Source: Hoeflea_A sp040932035 (GTDB lineage: Bacteria > Pseudomonadota > Alphaproteobacteria > Rhizobiales > Rhizobiaceae). Taken from it: a stretch of 64,000 nucleotides of DNA. The stretch is taken from contig NZ_JBFRBB010000005.1 in NCBI RefSeq assembly GCF_040932035.1, positions 496,001 through 560,000 of the forward strand, given 5' to 3'. Shown in pieces: positions 34,806 to 45,319 of this stretch. Each line of letters begins with the position of its first letter. Position 1 is the stretch's first letter. Made by a program: the position numbers and the translations under genes. The notes under the pieces were generated by a model. It saw only the letters and a program-made list of their open reading frames with translations. It did no database searches and was not told the origin of the DNA.

Positions 34806-36572
34806 TTGGCGGCAGTATTGTTGCAATTTCGGCAATTTTTGCCATTGTATTTCCGTGAAAGCTGGCGCCGGGTTTCACGCCAGCTGGCCGTTGGCCGTGT
34901 AAATCCGCTACGTTTCATTGGAACTTCTCCGGATCGACTGGTTGTCGCGCCGACGGACCTGCGTATTGCCGATCCCTATATTGCCCATGAGGTGCACCAG
35001 GGCCGCTTTCCGCTGGCCGGACGGGTGCTTGAAGCCGGCGATATATCGCCCTTCCTTCACCCCGGCCCATCGCTCGGCTTTGATGAAATGCTGCACAGTT
35101 TCCGTTGGCTTCGGCACCTGCGGGCTGCGGGCACGGCCGAATCCTACACCGATGCAAAGGCCCTCACGGAAGACTGGATCAACATCTGGGGCCGTCGCTT
35201 CTCCGGCATCGGATGGGACGCTGATGTATGTGCCCAACGGGTTATCGCCTGGTTGTCCCATTCCCCGATCATCCTGAAGAACCAGGACCGTGGTTTCTAT
35301 CGGCGCTTCATCAAGAGCCTGGCACTGCAAATACGTTATCTACGCAAGATCGCTCCGGCGACCCGAGACGGGGAAAAGCGCTTCCGCGTCCGTATCGCAC
35401 TGGCTATGGCGACCCTTGCCCTTCCTGCCACACCGACATCAATCAAATCGGCGGCACGCAATCTCGATCAGGAGATCGAAAAGCAGATTCTGCCGGATGG
35501 TGGCCATGTTTCCCGCAATCCACAGGTTGCAATGACCCTTCTTGCGGATCTGCTGCCGCTTCGCCAGACCTATCTGAACCTTGGATACACACCGCCCAAG
35601 GGGCTCGTATCCAGCATCGACAGGATGTTTCAGGCCCTGCGGTTTTTTCGTCATGTTGACGGAACGCTGGCGCTGTTTAACGGTACCACTGCACAACCGG
35701 CGGACCGGCTGCTTTCCGTGTTGCGTTATGACGAATCGACCGGCGAGCCGCCAAAGCACACGCCGCAGATGAATTATCAGCGGCTTTCCAGCCAGAACAC
35801 GGTGATTATCGCAGACACCGGACCGATACCGCCCGGGGAACTGTCGGCGACGCACCACGCTGGATGCCTCTCCTTCGAGATGTCGTCGGGACAACACCGG
35901 TTTATCGTTAATTCGGGCGCGCCCGCCTTTTACCATGCGGATTACCGGAGGCTGGCGCGGTCGACGGCTGCGCATTCGACACTGATCATTGACGATACGT
36001 CTTCCGCAGCAATTTCCAACTCGACGTTCCTCGGACCCATATTGACCAATGGGCCGCACAAGGTTGACGTTGAGCGCCGTGACGAAGCAACCAGCACGCA
36101 GGGTTTTATTGGCCGGCATGACGGCTATGCCGAGCCGTTCGGCTTGATCCACGAGCGCTCCATTAGTCTGAGCGTCGATGGAAACACAGTGACCGGACGC
36201 GACCGCATCGCCAAATCCGCACATCATGATCTGGCTATCGACGAAAACACGAACGCGGCCATCCGCTTCCACATCCACCCGAAAATCGTGGTCACCCACG
36301 ACAGCAACGCCAATATTGTGTTGACGGCGCCGGATGGAGAAATCTGGAAATTCTACTCCCCCGATATCGAAACCGAGATTGAAGAAGACATATTTTTTGC
36401 TGACCTCGCAGGTCCGCGCCGGTCGCAGCAGATTACACTCAATTTCACCATTGCCCGGCGATCGGAAGTCAATTGGAGCCTGGTGCGCACCGTGCCCAAG
36501 ACAAAAAACGGCAACAATGAAGCATCACCGCTTGAGAGCGATGCCCGGCCGGACGGGCCGACGGCGGCCTGA
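34806..36572 (+). CDS. heparinase II/III family protein
   Basis: A 588-residue protein of the heparinase II/III-like family: an alpha-helical N-terminal part (about 1-300, with FHPGPSLGFDEMLHSFRWL and WLSHSPIIL) and a C-terminal beta-sandwich (GCLSFEMSSGQHRFIVNSGAPAFYHADYRRLARSTAAHSTLIID at about 355-400, with the His/Tyr pattern of the lyase fold). Family members cleave uronic-acid polysaccharides by elimination; this conserved chromosomal copy has no known substrate and no signal peptide. The start is a TTG with GGGGA at normal spacing; the next ATG would remove about 90 conserved residues. It lies between rsmB and purH, a frequent placement in the order. Confidence 0.87.
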   Translation: MAAVLLQFRQFLPLYFRESWRRVSRQLAVGRVNPLRFIGTSPDRLVVAPTDLRIADPYIAHEVHQGRFPLAGRVLEAGDISPFLHPGPSLGFDEMLHSFRWLRHLRAAGTAESYTDAKALTEDWINIWGRRFSGIGWDADVCAQRVIAWLSHSPIILKNQDRGFYRRFIKSLALQIRYLRKIAPATRDGEKRFRVRIALAMATLALPATPTSIKSAARNLDQEIEKQILPDGGHVSRNPQVAMTLLADLLPLRQTYLNLGYTPPKGLVSSIDRMFQALRFFRHVDGTLALFNGTTAQPADRLLSVLRYDESTGEPPKHTPQMNYQRLSSQNTVIIADTGPIPPGELSATHHAGCLSFEMSSGQHRFIVNSGAPAFYHADYRRLARSTAAHSTLIIDDTSSAAISNSTFLGPILTNGPHKVDVERRDEATSTQGFIGRHDGYAEPFGLIHERSISLSVDGNTVTGRDRIAKSAHHDLAIDENTNAAIRFHIHPKIVVTHDSNANIVLTAPDGEIWKFYSPDIETEIEEDIFFADLAGPRRSQQITLNFTIARRSEVNWSLVRTVPKTKNGNNEASPLESDARPDGPTAA

Positions 36573-36709
36573 TACAATCTTACTACCGCTTGCCGGTTTC
36601 ATCTTTCCCGGGCCTATGCTAGTCGAACGGCAATTCCAAAAGAACGGACAGGACGGCTCCGGCAAGCGGACGATCGCGCCTTTCCGTGCCGTTACCACAG
36701 GACCCTGCA

Positions 36710-38326
36710 ATGGCCGTCGCATCCAAGAAGATTCCAGCCCCAGAACGCGTCACTCCCAAAAGGGCGCTGCTTTCCGTATCCGACAAGGCCGGTCTCATTC
36801 CACTTGCACAGGCCTTTGCAGCACGCGGCATTGAACTCGTATCCACCGGCGGAACGGCCGCTGCCATTTCAAAGGCAGGAATGGATGTCCGCGACGTGTC
36901 CGATCTGACGCATTTTCCCGAAATCATGGATGGCCGGGTCAAGACGCTGCATCCATCCGTTCATGGCGGGCTGCTGGCGATCCGCGATGATGCCGAGCAC
37001 ACCGGGGCGATGGCCGCAAATGATATTGTGCCCATCGATATTGCCATCATCAATCTTTATCCGTTCGAGGATGTGAGAGCCGCAGGCGGCGACTATCCGA
37101 CAACGGTCGAAAATATCGACATCGGCGGGCCGGCGATGATCCGGGCAGCGGCCAAGAACCATGCCTATGTGACCGTCATTACAGATCCGGCCGACTATGA
37201 TGACCTGGTGGCCGAGCTTGAAGAAAATGACGGGGACCTCACCCTTGCGTTTCGCAAGAAAATGGCAGCAAAGGCCTACGCCCGCACTGCGGCCTACGAC
37301 TCGGCAATATCCAATTGGTTTGCCGACGAATTGGTTTTGGAGAACCCGCGCCACCGGTCCGTCGCCGGCACGCTGAAGGACGTCATGCGCTATGGCGAAA
37401 ACCCGCACCAGACGGCAGGCTTCTACGTCAATGGAAACAATCGCCCGGGTGTCGCCACCGCTACGCTGCACCAGGGCAAGCAGCTTTCCTACAACAACAT
37501 AAACGACACGGACGCGGCATTCGAGCTGGTGGGTGAATTCGATCCGGCCAGGGGCGCGGCCTGCGCCATCATCAAGCACGCAAACCCTTGTGGCGTTGCC
37601 ATGGGAACGGACCTGGCCGACGCCTACCGCAAGGCACTGGCCTGCGATTCCGTATCTGCCTTCGGTGGCATCGTCGCGTTCAACAACGCGCTGGACGCAG
37701 CAGCAGCGGAGGAAGTCGTCAAGATTTTCACCGAGGTCATCATCGCCCCCGACGTCACGGACGAGGCCCGGGCGATCATTTCAGCCAAGAAGAACCTGCG
37801 CCTGCTGACGACCGGCAGCCTGCCGGATCCGCGCGCAGCCGGTTTGACGGCAAAGACCGTTGCGGGCGGTCTGCTCGTACAATCGCGTGACAATGGTGTC
37901 GTCGACGATCTGGAACTCAAAATCGTCACCGACCGCGCTCCAACGGATAATGAACTGAACGACCTGAAATTTGCCTTCCGCGTTGCAAAACACGTTAAAT
38001 CCAACGCCATCGTCTATGTGAAGGACGGGGCAACGGCGGGTATCGGTGCCGGGCAGATGAGCCGCGTCGATTCGGCCCGCATAGCAGCGCGCAAGGCGCG
38101 GGACGCTGCGGACACTTTGGGGCTCGCAGACCCCCTGACCAAGGGCTCAGTCGTTGCGTCGGACGCATTCTTCCCGTTTGCCGACGGCCTTTTGTCCGCC
38201 GTCGAGGCGGGTGCCACGGCGGTCATTCAGCCGGGCGGTTCCATGCGCGACGACGAAGTGATCAAGGCAGCCAACGAGGCCGGCATTGCCATGGTCCTGA
38301 CCGGCATGCGCCATTTCCGCCATTAA
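36710..38326 (+). CDS. purH: bifunctional purine biosynthesis protein PurH
   Basis: Catalyses the last two steps of IMP synthesis: formylation of AICAR (C-terminal transformylase) and ring closure (N-terminal IMP cyclohydrolase). 538 residues, normal length. Cyclohydrolase: RALLSVSDKAGL at about 18-30 and GRVKTLHPSVHGGLLA at about 75-90. Transformylase: RYGENPHQTAGFY near 225, KHANPCGVA near 290 with the catalytic Lys-His, and DAFFPFADGL near the end. The ATG at 36710 was chosen; a GTG 24 nt upstream is possible. It ends 14 nt from the convergent MFS gene. Confidence 0.97.
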   Translation: MAVASKKIPAPERVTPKRALLSVSDKAGLIPLAQAFAARGIELVSTGGTAAAISKAGMDVRDVSDLTHFPEIMDGRVKTLHPSVHGGLLAIRDDAEHTGAMAANDIVPIDIAIINLYPFEDVRAAGGDYPTTVENIDIGGPAMIRAAAKNHAYVTVITDPADYDDLVAELEENDGDLTLAFRKKMAAKAYARTAAYDSAISNWFADELVLENPRHRSVAGTLKDVMRYGENPHQTAGFYVNGNNRPGVATATLHQGKQLSYNNINDTDAAFELVGEFDPARGAACAIIKHANPCGVAMGTDLADAYRKALACDSVSAFGGIVAFNNALDAAAAEEVVKIFTEVIIAPDVTDEARAIISAKKNLRLLTTGSLPDPRAAGLTAKTVAGGLLVQSRDNGVVDDLELKIVTDRAPTDNELNDLKFAFRVAKHVKSNAIVYVKDGATAGIGAGQMSRVDSARIAARKARDAADTLGLADPLTKGSVVASDAFFPFADGLLSAVEAGATAVIQPGGSMRDDEVIKAANEAGIAMVLTGMRHFRH

Positions 38327-38340
38327 AGCCGGACACTTCA

Positions 38341-39711
38341 TCAGCCTTTTGAGTGGGCGCTGCGGACAAAAGGCAACAGCACGATACCGAACAAAAGCAA
38401 TGCAATAATCGGCGTAACGCCAACGCGCTGGCTGTCGAACAGCCCCGTTGCCTGCGCAACCAGAAGCGGTCCGATGAAGGTCGTTGCTTTTCCTGAAAGC
38501 GCGTACAGACCAAAGGCTTCCGTGACCTTTTCCGGCGGCACCTGATCGACCAGTAGCGTGCGCGATGCAGCCTGCAGCGCCGCACCGGATGCGCCGATCA
38601 GGCAGCCCGCAATATAAAATACGATATCAGGCAGGGACGAAGGCGCAGCGGCGCTGCCCACCTTGATGAACAGAACCTCGCCGGGCGCGGTCGAAACGAT
38701 GACGAGGCAGCACAGCGTCAAAATGACGATGCCGATGGAGACCACGATCTTGGGGCCCATGCGGTCATCCATTTTGCCGCCGATCCATCCGCCGATAACC
38801 CCGGTCGCAGCAGCCAGAATGCCGAACACACCGATTTTGATGATCGACCAGTCTAGGACACCGGCCGCATAAATGCCGCCGAACGCATAGAGCGCATTGA
38901 GACCGTCGCGGTAAAGCATGCTGGAAATGAGATAGCTGAAATAGCTTCGCTGCTTCGGCAGTCCGCGCAATGTCGCCCACAATTCGCGCAGCCCGTTGAC
39001 GACGACACCGCCGCTCAAAACCCTGCGGTGAACATCGGGCGTGAACAGAAACATCGGCAGCACGAAAATCACATACCAGACCGAAGTCAGGGGTCCCGCA
39101 GCCCTGTCGCCTGCATAGGTGGCCGGATCAAGACCGAAAACCGGCACCAGACCGAACAGGGTCTTTCCGGTCGACGGCGACGCCGACATGAAGCCCAGAA
39201 CGATAACAAGCGAAACAATTCCGCCAATATAGCCCAGCGCCCATGCCGAACCGGAAAGACGGCCCAGACGCGATCGGGGCACCAGATCCGGCATCATGGC
39301 ATTGTTGAAAACCGCAGCGAACTCCATTCCGACGAGGCCAAGGACAAGCCCCGTGACCACGATCGCCATGTTCGTGCTGCCAGGCACGGAGTACCAGAGC
39401 ATCCAGCAGCCGACGACACCGAACAGAGAAAAGAACACAATCCAAGGCTTTCGCGGACCTGACGTGTCTGCAATGGCTCCCAGGATCGGCGCCAGCAGCG
39501 CTATCCCAAGTCCGCCGAAGCCGGTGGCATAGCCCCAGATCTGTTGTCCTTTGACCGCCGAATCAGCGACATGAGCAACGAAATAGGGTCCGAAGACGAA
39601 GGTGATGATGAGCGTGTGAAACGGCTGAGTTGCCCAGTCGAACATCATCCAGCCGAATATACCTTTCCGGTCAGCCTTCGGCGCGCCGGTTTCCTGTGCA
39701 ATGTCGCTCAT
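38341..39711 (-). CDS. MFS transporter, UMF1 / Atg22-like family
   Basis: A 456-residue membrane protein with 12 predicted helices. The opening FGWMMFDWATQPFHTLIITFVFGPYF is the UMF1/Atg22-like signature, followed by PILGAIADTSGPRKPW, the MFS loop between helices 2 and 3, and GGWIGGKMDDRMGPK in the second half. Yeast Atg22 exports amino acids from the vacuole; bacterial members are uncharacterised, so the substrate is not known. GGGGGAG precedes the ATG. The NAD-GDH gene ends 76 nt upstream on the same strand, so the two may share a transcript, which would fit amino-acid turnover. Confidence 0.9.
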   Translation of the reverse strand: MSDIAQETGAPKADRKGIFGWMMFDWATQPFHTLIITFVFGPYFVAHVADSAVKGQQIWGYATGFGGLGIALLAPILGAIADTSGPRKPWIVFFSLFGVVGCWMLWYSVPGSTNMAIVVTGLVLGLVGMEFAAVFNNAMMPDLVPRSRLGRLSGSAWALGYIGGIVSLVIVLGFMSASPSTGKTLFGLVPVFGLDPATYAGDRAAGPLTSVWYVIFVLPMFLFTPDVHRRVLSGGVVVNGLRELWATLRGLPKQRSYFSYLISSMLYRDGLNALYAFGGIYAAGVLDWSIIKIGVFGILAAATGVIGGWIGGKMDDRMGPKIVVSIGIVILTLCCLVIVSTAPGEVLFIKVGSAAAPSSLPDIVFYIAGCLIGASGAALQAASRTLLVDQVPPEKVTEAFGLYALSGKATTFIGPLLVAQATGLFDSQRVGVTPIIALLLFGIVLLPFVRSAHSKG

Positions 39712-39787
39712 TCACTCCCCCAGAACCCGAACCGCAGCCTGCAAGATCGCATAGTTGTTGAATATGATCATGTCAGGCCCCGACGGG

Positions 39788-42700
39788 TCAGTTTCTCCCG
39801 CGGGCAATATCGCCCATCATGCCTGCGGCAACGGTCAGCCGCGCAATGTTGATTTCGCCTCCGTCGATCAGCTCGCTGATGCGCTCATGGCCGCGGTCGA
39901 TACGGATCTGGTCGGCCGAGTGCCATGCTGCCACGGTATCCTTGTCGGTTCCGAAATTTTCCAGCGCCGTCGTGGTGATGGACCGCCTGGCGGCTGTGAT
40001 CTCGTCGAGGCTGCGCGCAATGGCAAGCGCTTCGTAGTGATCGGAAACATTCGCCTGATGCGCAGCAGTATCCATGCGGCTGATGCGGAACAGCTCGGTG
40101 ACATCGAAAAAGGTCTTGGCGGTTTTCTTCAAATCCGCGCCCGAGGCCTTTGCGATCTGCATGATTTCCGGAATCAGTGCAAGGCTCGGCAACTGCGACA
40201 GCCGCGTTGCGAGCTTTTTGGGCACACCGTGTTCGACAGCGCGCTCATACCAGCGTTTCGTTTCCTCCTGCATGAAGCCGGGCAGCAATGACGGCAGGAT
40301 CAATTCCAGCGAATCGACCGCGGCACGAAGCGCTTTGACGGTCGGTGCCAGTGGTTCTGAATTGACCCCGGTCTTGAGCGCCCAGCGCGACACCGTCTGA
40401 ATGACATGGCCGACGCCCGCATAAAGCTCGTTCTGGATCTCGCCCGGAACCTTGTTGTCCAGCGCGTCGATGGAATCGTACAGCGCCGGCAGGCTGAGCC
40501 CGTCACGCACCATCACATAGGATTTGACGATATCCGAAGGCAGCATGCCGGTGGCATCCACAAGCCGGCTGATAAAGACCGGGCTGCCGCGGTTGATGGC
40601 GTCATTGGCAAGCACGGTACCGATAATTTCCCGCCGCAGCCGGTGCTCACGAATATCCTTGGCATGGGTCTTGTGCATGCGCTTGGGGAAATAGTCGATC
40701 AGCTCGGATTCGAAATAGGGATCATCAAGCAACGCACTGTTGGTCAGATCGTCGAACAGAACGATTTTTGCGTAGGACAGCAGGACACCGATTTCGGCGC
40801 GCGTCAGCGGTTTTCCTGCCGCAACGCGCTCTGCCAGCGTCTGATTGTCCGGCAGCGTTTCGACCGTCCGGTCGAGATGGCCATAGGTCTCCAGGCGGTT
40901 CATCAGCCGGGAAAGATCGCCCGTTGCCCTGGCGCTGCGTCGTTCGACCAGTGAAATGGCGAGGGTCTGCAGGTAGTTGTTGCGCAGAACCAGTGCCGCC
41001 ACCTCGTCGGTCATTCCGATCAACAGCTTGTTGCGATTGGGCAGGGACAGCCGCCCCGCGCGCATCGCGGCCGCCAGTGCGATCTTGATATTGACCTCAA
41101 GGTCGGACGAGCTGACGCCCGCCGAATTGTCGATCGCATCGGAATTACAGCGCCCGCCGCGCATGTTGAACGCGATACGGCCAAGCTGCGTAACACCGAG
41201 ATTGGCACCCTCCCCGATCACCTTGGCACCCACCTGGTCAGCCGTTATGCGCACAGCATCGTTGGTACGGTCGCCGACATCCGCATCACTTTCACCCACA
41301 GCCTTGATGTAGGTTCCGATGCCGCCGAACCACAGGAGATCGATCTCCGCCTTCAAAATGGCGATGATGATTTCAAACGGCGTCGCCCTGGTGTCGGAAA
41401 GTCCGATTGCCGCCGCCGCCTGTTTGCTGAGCGTGACGGATTTTTCGGTTCGGGAAATAATCATCCCGCCGGGCGATAGCAGCGACTGGTTGTAGTCCTG
41501 CCAGCTCGAGCGGCCGACTTCAAAGAGGCGCTTGCGCTCGGCAAATGAAATTTTGCAGTCCGGATTCGGATCGATAAAGATATCGCGATGGTCAAAGGCC
41601 GCCACCAGCCTGATCTTGGGCGACAAAAGCATGCCGTTGCCGAACACGTCTCCCGACATGTCACCGACGCCCGCCACCGTGAATTCGGTTGTCTGGATAT
41701 CGATGTCCATTTCGCGAAAATGGCGCTCGACGGCTTCCCAGGCACCGCGCGCGGTAATCCCCATCTTCTTGTGATCGTAACCGTCGGAGCCGCCGGACGC
41801 GAAAGCATCGTCCAGCCAGAAATGATGCTCCTGGCTGATGGCATTGGCGGTATCGGAAAACGTCGCAGTTCCCTTGTCGGCGGCGACAACGAAATAGGGA
41901 TCGTCATCATCGTGGCACAGTGTGTTCTTGGGCGACACCACCTTGCCGTCCACGATGTTGTCGGTAACCGACAGCAGCGTCGAGATGAAGATCTTGTAGG
42001 CATTGCGCCCGGCATTGAAAATGTCGTCGCGCGTCCCGCTGGCCGGCAGGTTTTTCGGGTAAAAGCCGCCTTTAGAACCGACCGGTACTATAACTGCATT
42101 CTTGACCTGCTGCGCCTTGACGAGGCCAAGTACCTCGGTGCGGTAATCCTGCGCCCGGTCCGACCAGCGAAGGCCGCCGCGGGCAATCGGTCCGAAGCGA
42201 AGGTGAACACCCTCGACGTCTGAGCCGTAGACAAAGATTTCCCGATAGGGACAGGGATCGGGAATACCGTCCAGAGAGCGCGGATCCAGTTTGAAGGCCA
42301 TGGTCGCGCGTGGTGCGCCATCCTCTTCCTGCTGGTAGTAATTGGTGCGCAGGGTCGACGAGATGACATTGACGAGGCGCCTGAATATCCGGTCTTCGTC
42401 AAGGCTTGGAACCCGCGCCAGCGCCGTTTCGATACGGCCATTGACCTCGTCATATTCCTTGGCTGCGGCCCTGACTTTGAGCGACGGGTCGAAGCGGGCA
42501 CGGAAAAGGTTGAAAATATCGGAAGATATTTCCGGATAGCGGTTGAGCGTTTCGGCAATATAACCTTGAGAATAGGTAATACCCGCCTGCCGCAGATAGC
42601 GCGCATAGGCGCGAAGTACGGTCACTTCTCTGGCGGTCAGTCCCGAGTTGATAACCAGCCTGTTGAAGCCGTCATTATCGATGCGGCCATACCAGGTAGC

Positions 42701-44587
42701 CAGAAACGCCTCATCGAGAAGATCAACGAGACGGGCAAGATCGACCGCCATGCCCTCGCGGTGCACCAGCTCCATATTATGCAGGACCACCTTGCGAGTC
42801 TGGGTTACATCGACGCCGACGGCAACTTCGAAAGTCTGCTCGCTGATGACGCTGAAACCGAGATTTTCCAGCAGCGGAACGCGCCGTGACAGGGACACGG
42901 GTGCATCCAGATGGAAAATCTTCAGCGATAGGTTTTCGCTGGCTTCCCCGTCACGCTGGTAAAAATCGATGCAGATCGGATTGTTCTCAGCGCACTGCAG
43001 GAAGCTCGGCAGGTCTTCGACCGCTTCTTCCGGAGTGAAATTGTCGCGATAGGCGTCGGATGTGTGCAGCGCCAGGCTGTCGACGCCGGCAAGTTTTGCA
43101 AACTGATCCTCCCAGCGCGTGACAATGCTGCGAACGGTATTTTCCAGCACCTCCTGCGAGACACGCGGCGTTCGCCCGCCCGAGCGGCCGAGCACGAAGT
43201 GCACACGCGCGACGCCGCCTTCCGGAAACGCCGGATAATAGGCCGACAGGCGTGCATCGAACACATCCTTGAGATAGGCGCCGATGCGGCCTCTGGCATC
43301 GGTGTCGTACTGGTCCCTCGGCACATAGACGAGCACCGAGACGAACCGGTCGAACCGGTCGATGCGTGGCAGGACGCGCACGCGGGGCCGGTCGCTGAGT
43401 TCGATGATCTGTTCGCAGAACCCGGCCAGCATCGGCACATCGATCTGGAACAGCTCGTCGCGCGGGTAGCTTTCCAGTGCATTGAGCAGAACCTTGCCTG
43501 AATGGCTCTCCTTGTCGAAGCCGAAACTCGACACAACCGCATTGGCCTTTGACCGCAAAAGCGGAATGCGCTGGACGGAGCGTGTATAGGCGGTCGAGGT
43601 AAAAAGTCCGACGATACGCAGCTCGCCGGTCACCCGGCCGCTTTCGTCGTACCGCTTGACGCCGACATAATCCATATAGGTCCGGCGATGCACCAGCGAG
43701 CGCACATTGGCCTTGGTCACGATAAGCGCATCAGGGCCCTGCAGGAATGCAAGAAGCTCCGGTGTTGTGGTGACGTGGCCGGTGCCGCGCCTGAGCACCC
43801 GCACATCGGGATCGGACAGGATGCCGAGGCCGGTTTTCTCCGCCCGCTCGACCGTGGCTTCCTTGCCGGTGCCGCGGAAATGATATTCGCGCATTCCGAG
43901 AAACGTGAAATTGTCGTCCCGCAGCCACTCGAGAAAGGCGAGCGCCTCTTCGCGTTCGGCCAGATGCTGGCTGCCGCCCGATTCCTGAAGTTCGGAAACA
44001 ACCCGGTCGAGCTTTTCAAGCATTACACGCCAGTCGGCAACCGCCCGATGCACCTGGTCGAGCACCTTGAGCAGGTTGGCCTTGAGCAGCTTGACGGCCT
44101 CCGCCGAAAGCCTTGGCAGGTGGATCTGAACGACGCTGACTTTTTGCCAGCCATCTTCCGTCTGCCCCGCCACGGCAAGGTCAATGTCCTTGATTGCCCC
44201 GTCCGTGGCCCTGCGCAGCTTGATGACCGGATGCGCGGCAAGGCAGATATCCCTGTGCGCATTGGAGACCTCACCCATGATCGAGTCATAAATGAACGGC
44301 ATATTGTGATCGACGATGGACACGACGGTCAAAGACCGTCCCGCAAGATCTATGCCCTCTACGGGTCCGACAAATATGCGGGTATTATCGCCGTTCCATT
44401 GCTCAATCTGCTCATGGGCGTGGATACAAGCGGCGGCAAGAGATTCCGGCCGGTATAAAAGCACATCGTCAGCGCTGACATGGCCCAATAGCTGGTCGGG
44501 ATCGATATATTTGTTTTTTTGCTGGTTGAGGATTTCGGCTATTCTGGCGATCTGCTTGTCACGCTTTGGATGACGGCGCGTGCCCAT
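39788..44587 (-). CDS. NAD-specific glutamate dehydrogenase, large type
   Basis: Oxidative deamination of glutamate to 2-oxoglutarate and ammonia, using NAD. At 1,599 residues it belongs to the 180-kDa bacterial class. The long N-terminal region (about 1-700) holds the ACT-like regulatory segments. The catalytic core starts near residue 790 (RFGPIARGGLRWSDRAQDYR, then VIVPVGSKGGFYPK) and continues through VAGVGDMSGDVFGNGMLLS and WFGGIGTYIK; a helical C-terminal domain ends the protein. GGGAGAAAGAC precedes the ATG. These enzymes usually serve catabolism of glutamate and related amino acids, often under allosteric control. Confidence 0.96.
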   Translation of the reverse strand: MGTRRHPKRDKQIARIAEILNQQKNKYIDPDQLLGHVSADDVLLYRPESLAAACIHAHEQIEQWNGDNTRIFVGPVEGIDLAGRSLTVVSIVDHNMPFIYDSIMGEVSNAHRDICLAAHPVIKLRRATDGAIKDIDLAVAGQTEDGWQKVSVVQIHLPRLSAEAVKLLKANLLKVLDQVHRAVADWRVMLEKLDRVVSELQESGGSQHLAEREEALAFLEWLRDDNFTFLGMREYHFRGTGKEATVERAEKTGLGILSDPDVRVLRRGTGHVTTTPELLAFLQGPDALIVTKANVRSLVHRRTYMDYVGVKRYDESGRVTGELRIVGLFTSTAYTRSVQRIPLLRSKANAVVSSFGFDKESHSGKVLLNALESYPRDELFQIDVPMLAGFCEQIIELSDRPRVRVLPRIDRFDRFVSVLVYVPRDQYDTDARGRIGAYLKDVFDARLSAYYPAFPEGGVARVHFVLGRSGGRTPRVSQEVLENTVRSIVTRWEDQFAKLAGVDSLALHTSDAYRDNFTPEEAVEDLPSFLQCAENNPICIDFYQRDGEASENLSLKIFHLDAPVSLSRRVPLLENLGFSVISEQTFEVAVGVDVTQTRKVVLHNMELVHREGMAVDLARLVDLLDEAFLATWYGRIDNDGFNRLVINSGLTAREVTVLRAYARYLRQAGITYSQGYIAETLNRYPEISSDIFNLFRARFDPSLKVRAAAKEYDEVNGRIETALARVPSLDEDRIFRRLVNVISSTLRTNYYQQEEDGAPRATMAFKLDPRSLDGIPDPCPYREIFVYGSDVEGVHLRFGPIARGGLRWSDRAQDYRTEVLGLVKAQQVKNAVIVPVGSKGGFYPKNLPASGTRDDIFNAGRNAYKIFISTLLSVTDNIVDGKVVSPKNTLCHDDDDPYFVVAADKGTATFSDTANAISQEHHFWLDDAFASGGSDGYDHKKMGITARGAWEAVERHFREMDIDIQTTEFTVAGVGDMSGDVFGNGMLLSPKIRLVAAFDHRDIFIDPNPDCKISFAERKRLFEVGRSSWQDYNQSLLSPGGMIISRTEKSVTLSKQAAAAIGLSDTRATPFEIIIAILKAEIDLLWFGGIGTYIKAVGESDADVGDRTNDAVRITADQVGAKVIGEGANLGVTQLGRIAFNMRGGRCNSDAIDNSAGVSSSDLEVNIKIALAAAMRAGRLSLPNRNKLLIGMTDEVAALVLRNNYLQTLAISLVERRSARATGDLSRLMNRLETYGHLDRTVETLPDNQTLAERVAAGKPLTRAEIGVLLSYAKIVLFDDLTNSALLDDPYFESELIDYFPKRMHKTHAKDIREHRLRREIIGTVLANDAINRGSPVFISRLVDATGMLPSDIVKSYVMVRDGLSLPALYDSIDALDNKVPGEIQNELYAGVGHVIQTVSRWALKTGVNSEPLAPTVKALRAAVDSLELILPSLLPGFMQEETKRWYERAVEHGVPKKLATRLSQLPSLALIPEIMQIAKASGADLKKTAKTFFDVTELFRISRMDTAAHQANVSDHYEALAIARSLDEITAARRSITTTALENFGTDKDTVAAWHSADQIRIDRGHERISELIDGGEINIARLTVAAGMMGDIARGRN

Positions 44588-44707
44588 GTCTTTCTCCCGG
44601 TAGATGCCGCAAGGCTCTCGACCTTGCCTGGCGAAGGATGGTAGCAGAACTGGTAATGGATGCGACGCAAATATTCATCCGACCAATAAAAATCACCGGA
44701 GATTGAG

Positions 44708-45283
44708 ATGAGCAGCAGATCAAAGCCCACCACCGCCCTGAATCTGGAGCCAGCGGCGGATCTCGGACCGCAGACAAAGGCCTATTTCGACAAATGCGAG
44801 GAAAAACTCGGCATGATCCCGAATGTGCTGCTGGCCTATGCATTTGACGAGGCCAAGCTGCAGGCGTTCAGCACATTCTACAACGATCTCATGCTCGGCG
44901 ATTCCGGGCTTTCAAAACTGGAACGCGAAATGATCGCGGTCGCCGTTTCTTCAGTCAATCACTGCTTCTATTGCCTCGCCGCCCATGGTGCAGCCGTTCG
45001 CCAGCTTTCGGGCGATCCGGCGCTCGGCGAACAGATGGTGATGAACTATCGCGCCGCCGATCTCGACGAACGCCAGACGGCCATGCTCGATTTTGCGGTC
45101 AAGCTGACCGAAGAGCCGGACAAAATCGTCGAAGCGGACCGGCAGGCGCTGCGCGATGCGGGCTTTTCGGACCGGGACATCTGGGACATCGGCGCAACAG
45201 CATCCTTCTTCAACATGTCCAATCGCATGGCATCGGCCACCGATATGCGCCCGAACGACGAATATCACGCCATGGCCCGATAG
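44708..45283 (+). CDS. peroxidase-related protein of the AhpD/CMD fold
   Basis: A 191-residue AhpD-like protein. The active-site motif HCFYCLAAHG carries a CxxC pair (Cys86 and Cys89) plus the following His, the AhpD-type thiol centre. The flanking LSKLEREMIAVAVSSVN and DERQTAMLDFAVKLTEEP are typical of the uncharacterised peroxidase-related subfamily. It may reduce peroxides with a thiol donor, but no dihydrolipoamide or peroxiredoxin partner is adjacent. It is divergent from the NAD-GDH gene (120-nt gap) and convergent with the TPM cassette. Confidence 0.9.
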   Translation: MSSRSKPTTALNLEPAADLGPQTKAYFDKCEEKLGMIPNVLLAYAFDEAKLQAFSTFYNDLMLGDSGLSKLEREMIAVAVSSVNHCFYCLAAHGAAVRQLSGDPALGEQMVMNYRAADLDERQTAMLDFAVKLTEEPDKIVEADRQALRDAGFSDRDIWDIGATASFFNMSNRMASATDMRPNDEYHAMAR

Positions 45284-45319
45284 AGTTTAGCCGACAATAT
45301 TTCCTGACGTGCCGGACGA

